Below are positions 61,685 through 64,000 of a DNA stretch of 64,000 nt, piece by piece. Position 1 is the stretch's first letter, and the number at the start of each line of letters is the position of its first letter. The notes under the pieces were generated by a model, which worked only from the letters and a program-made list of their open reading frames with translations, searched no databases and had not been told where the DNA came from. The stretch is from Aldersonia sp. NBC_00410 (lineage in GTDB: Bacteria > Actinomycetota > Actinomycetes > Mycobacteriales > Mycobacteriaceae). Where the stretch lies: the NCBI RefSeq assembly GCF_026342035.1, contig NZ_JAPENM010000002.1:434001-498000 (forward strand), given 5' to 3'. The position numbers and the translations under genes are program-made.

Positions 61685-62601
61685 CCGCTCAGATCACCCG
61701 GGCACGAACGGAATTCGACACGCTCGCCGCGTTGGAATCCGAGGCCATCCACATCTTCCGTGAGGTCGCCGGCGAGTTCGAGCGCCCGGTCATCCTGTTC
61801 TCCGGTGGCAAGGACTCGACCGTCCTGCTGCACCTCGCGCTGAAGGCGTTCTGGCCGGCACCCCTGCCGTTCGCGCTGCTGCACGTCGACACCGGACACA
61901 ACCTGCCCGAGGTGCTCGAGTTCCGCGACCGCATCGTGGAGCGGTACGGCCTGCGCCTGCACGTGGCCAACGTCGAGGACTACCTCGCCGACGGACGACT
62001 CACCGAGCGCACGGACGGGATTCGCAACCCGCTGCAGACCGTGCCCCTGCTCGACGCCATCGCCGAGCACCGCTTCGACGCCGTATTCGGCGGCGGGCGC
62101 CGCGACGAGGAGCGGTCGCGCGCGAAGGAACGAATCTTCTCGCTGCGCAACGCCTTCGGGCAGTGGGACCCGAAGCGGCAGCGCCCGGAGCTGTGGAACC
62201 TCTACAACGGCAAGCACGCTCCCGGCGAGCATGTGCGGGTGTTCCCGTTGAGCAACTGGACCGAACTCGATATCTGGCGCTACATCGCTCGCGAGGACGT
62301 CGACCTGGCCAACATCTACTACGCACACCAGCGGCCGGTGTACCAGCGCGACGGGATGTGGATGACGCCGGGCTCGTGGGGCGGACCCGCCGAGAACGAG
62401 GCACTGGAGGTCCGTTCGGTGCGCTACCGGACCGTCGGCGACGGATCCACGACCGGCGCAATCCTTTCCGATGCCGCCGACAACCAAGCGATCCTCGCCG
62501 AGGTCGCGGCCTCCCGGCTCACCGAGCGCGGCGCCACCCGCGGCGACGACCGGGTGTCCGAGGCGGCAATGGAAGACCGTAAGCGTGAGGGCTATTTCTG
62601 A
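61681..62601 (+). CDS. cysD: Sulfate adenylyltransferase subunit 2
   Basis: The 306-residue ATP-pyrophosphatase subunit of ATP sulfurylase has FSGGKDSTVLLHLALKAF (PP-loop), then VDTGHNLPEVLEFRDRIVERYG and RDEERSRAKERIFSLRNAFGQWDPK. It makes APS from ATP and sulfate with CysN. It overlaps cysH by 4 bases and precedes cysN by 2 bases. Confidence 0.96.
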   Translation: MTAQITRARTEFDTLAALESEAIHIFREVAGEFERPVILFSGGKDSTVLLHLALKAFWPAPLPFALLHVDTGHNLPEVLEFRDRIVERYGLRLHVANVEDYLADGRLTERTDGIRNPLQTVPLLDAIAEHRFDAVFGGGRRDEERSRAKERIFSLRNAFGQWDPKRQRPELWNLYNGKHAPGEHVRVFPLSNWTELDIWRYIAREDVDLANIYYAHQRPVYQRDGMWMTPGSWGGPAENEALEVRSVRYRTVGDGSTTGAILSDAADNQAILAEVAASRLTERGATRGDDRVSEAAMEDRKREGYF

Positions 62602-62603
62602 TC

Positions 62604-63932
62604 ATGAGTGAAGCAATCGAGCCGAGCCTGCACAGCGACACGCAGCTTCTGCGGCTGGCCACGGCCGGCAGTGTCGACGACGGCAAATCCACGCTGGTGG
62701 GCCGCCTGCTCTACGACACCAAGTCGGTACTGGCCGACCAGATCGATGCGGTCACGCGCGCCTCGGTCGACAAGGGCCTGGCGACACCCGACCTGTCACT
62801 GCTGGTGGACGGTTTGCGAGCCGAACGCGAGCAAGGCATCACCATCGACGTGGCCTACCGCTACTTCGCGACGCCGAAGCGCTCGTTCGTGCTCGCCGAC
62901 ACGCCGGGGCACGTGCAGTACACCCGCAACACGGTGTCCGGTGCGTCCACCGCGCAGCTGGTGATCCTGCTCGTCGATGCCCGCAAGGGTGTCATCGAGC
63001 AGACCCGTCGCCACGCGGCGGTGCTCGCGCTGCTCGGTGTGCCGAAACTGGTACTCGCGGTGAACAAAGTCGACCTGATCGACAACCCCGCCGAGGTGTT
63101 CGCCGAGATCTCGGCGGAGTTCGGCGAGCTCACCCGCACCCTCGGCTGGTCCGAGGACGACGTGCTCGAGATCCCGGTCTCGGCGAAGTTCGGCGACAAC
63201 GTGGCCAGCCGTTCGGACAACACGCCGTACTACGACGGTCCGAGTCTGATCGAGCATCTCGAGTCGGTGCCCGTCGACGCCGACAGCGCCGGCCGTCATT
63301 CGATCGGACTGCGCTTCCCCGTGCAGTACGTGATCCGCCCGCGCACCGCCGAGCACCCCGACTACCGCGGCTACGCCGGTCAGGTTGCGGCCGGGTCGGT
63401 TTCGCAGGGGGACGAGGTCGTCGTGCTGCCGTCGGGCGTGCGCACCATCGTCGAGCGGATCGACACCGCGGATGGCGAACTCGAGACCGCGCAGGTCGGG
63501 CGCAGCGTCACGCTGGTGCTCGCCGACGACGTGGACATCTCCCGCGGTGACACGATCGCAGCCCCCGACGATGCCCCCGAGCCGATCGCGGAATTCGACG
63601 CGACGGTGTGCTGGCTCGCCGAGAAGCCGCTCCGCCCCGGTGCTCGGCTCCTGCTCAAGCACGGCACCCGCACCACCCAGGCCATCGTCGGCGCGCTCGT
63701 CGATCGGTTCGACGAGCAGCGGCTCGCTTCGGATGCGTCGCCGGAGTCGTTGGAGCTCAACGACATCGGACGTATCACCGTCCGCGTCGCGGAGCCCATC
63801 GCAGCCGACGACTACGCGGTGAACCGGCACACCGGCAGCTTCCTGCTGATCGATCCCGCCGGCGGCAACACGTTGGCGGCCGGTCTGGTCGGCGACGTGC
63901 TCAGCGCGGTCGAGGTCGGCGAGAAGGTCTGA
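62604..63932 (+). CDS. cysN: Sulfate adenylyltransferase subunit 1 (GTPase), without fused APS kinase
   Basis: The 442-residue EF-Tu-like GTPase powers APS synthesis. G1 is GSVDDGKST, G3 DTPGHVQYTRN, G4 NKVDL and the switch EREQGITIDVAYRYF is present. The protein ends after the two beta-barrel domains, with no C-terminal APS kinase (CysC) as found in the fused mycobacterial CysNC. That matches an APS-reductase CysH that does not need PAPS. It precedes the chelatase gene by 2 bases. Confidence 0.95.
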   Translation: MSEAIEPSLHSDTQLLRLATAGSVDDGKSTLVGRLLYDTKSVLADQIDAVTRASVDKGLATPDLSLLVDGLRAEREQGITIDVAYRYFATPKRSFVLADTPGHVQYTRNTVSGASTAQLVILLVDARKGVIEQTRRHAAVLALLGVPKLVLAVNKVDLIDNPAEVFAEISAEFGELTRTLGWSEDDVLEIPVSAKFGDNVASRSDNTPYYDGPSLIEHLESVPVDADSAGRHSIGLRFPVQYVIRPRTAEHPDYRGYAGQVAAGSVSQGDEVVVLPSGVRTIVERIDTADGELETAQVGRSVTLVLADDVDISRGDTIAAPDDAPEPIAEFDATVCWLAEKPLRPGARLLLKHGTRTTQAIVGALVDRFDEQRLASDASPESLELNDIGRITVRVAEPIAADDYAVNRHTGSFLLIDPAGGNTLAAGLVGDVLSAVEVGEKV

Positions 63933-63934
63933 TC

Positions 63935-64000
63935 GTGTCCGTCCCGTTGATCGCCGTCGCGCACGGCAGCCGTGATCCGCGTTCCGCACGCGCGATCGCG
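63935..64000 (+). CDS. Sirohydrochlorin chelatase (CbiX type), cut by window edge
   Basis: Only the first 22 codons are visible, from GTG 63935: VSVPLIAVAHGSRDPRSARAI. AHGSRDP is the metal- and tetrapyrrole-binding start of the CbiX/SirB chelatase family. Its place after cysN suggests it inserts iron to make siroheme for the sulfite reductase. The rest is outside the window. Confidence 0.85.
   Translation, partial: MSVPLIAVAHGSRDPRSARAIA

Overview
The window reads as a chromosomal segment of a high-GC, mycolic-acid-type actinobacterium (order Mycobacteriales; Nocardia/Rhodococcus-like). The genes dnaG, dgt, a TPM-domain protein, glyS, an ArsR-type metal sensor with zur, uppS, recO, an amidase, era, hlyC, ybeY, phoH, rsmE, dnaJ2, hrcA, hemW, cysI, cysH, cysD, cysN and a chelatase appear in the order known from mycobacterial chromosomes. 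GTG starts, 4-8 bp gene overlaps, F420/deazaflavin-type enzymes and leaderless promoters fit that group. The genus cannot be fixed from sequence alone.

Layout. 1-5.1 kb: a phosphotransferase cut by the left edge, a fused para-aminobenzoate synthase (pabAB), small unknown genes and an alpha/beta hydrolase. 5.1-5.9 kb: tRNA-Met with a partial copy of its 3' half 612 bp away, bounding a short stretch rich in hairpins; this looks like the scar of an integrated element. 6-22.4 kb: accessory metabolism and regulation, comprising a BrkB-like protein, an AI-2E-type exporter, oxidoreductases, an XRE/MmyB regulator, a truncated aldo/keto reductase, a carboxymuconolactone decarboxylase, an SDR, an enoyl-CoA hydratase, a secreted GH43-like enzyme, a P450, a transglutaminase-like protein, an FAD monooxygenase and a frameshifted GNAT. 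22.6-25.1 kb: two different IS110-family transposase genes, divergently placed, followed by tRNA-Asn with a second partial tRNA copy. 25.6-37.4 kb: core replication, nucleotide and translation genes (dnaG, dgt, glyS), the metal-regulator pair, and a membrane protein facing a TetR regulator. 37.4-46.8 kb: uppS and recO, separated by about 5 kb carrying a cyclase-ATPase signalling protein, an SMP-30-type protein and a secreted protein; a copy of the recO 3' end lies inside this insert. Then come an amidase and its overlapping TetR gene behind three perfect palindromes. 46.8-53.3 kb: a P450/TetR divergent pair and the tightly overlapping phoH-ybeY-hlyC-cda-era operon. 53.4-58.8 kb: a small secreted protein, rsmE, dnaJ2, hrcA, a VapB-like protein and hemW. 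58.9-64 kb: the assimilatory sulfate operon cysI-cysH-cysD-cysN-chelatase, preceded by a short open reading frame with a run of cysteine codons.

How it works together. The right end is a sulfate-to-sulfide pathway: CysDN makes APS, the iron-sulfur CysH reduces it to sulfite, CysI reduces that to sulfide, and the chelatase supplies siroheme. The polycysteine leader ORF probably tunes this operon to cysteine supply. Several divergent pairs (TetR/membrane protein, MarR/rhodanese, TetR/P450, ArsR-Zur) have visible inverted repeats in their shared control regions. The mobile-DNA signals (two partial tRNA copies, a recO 3'-end copy, two transposase genes, several frameshifted or truncated genes) cluster in the accessory parts. 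These make the window a mosaic of conserved backbone and recently altered islands.
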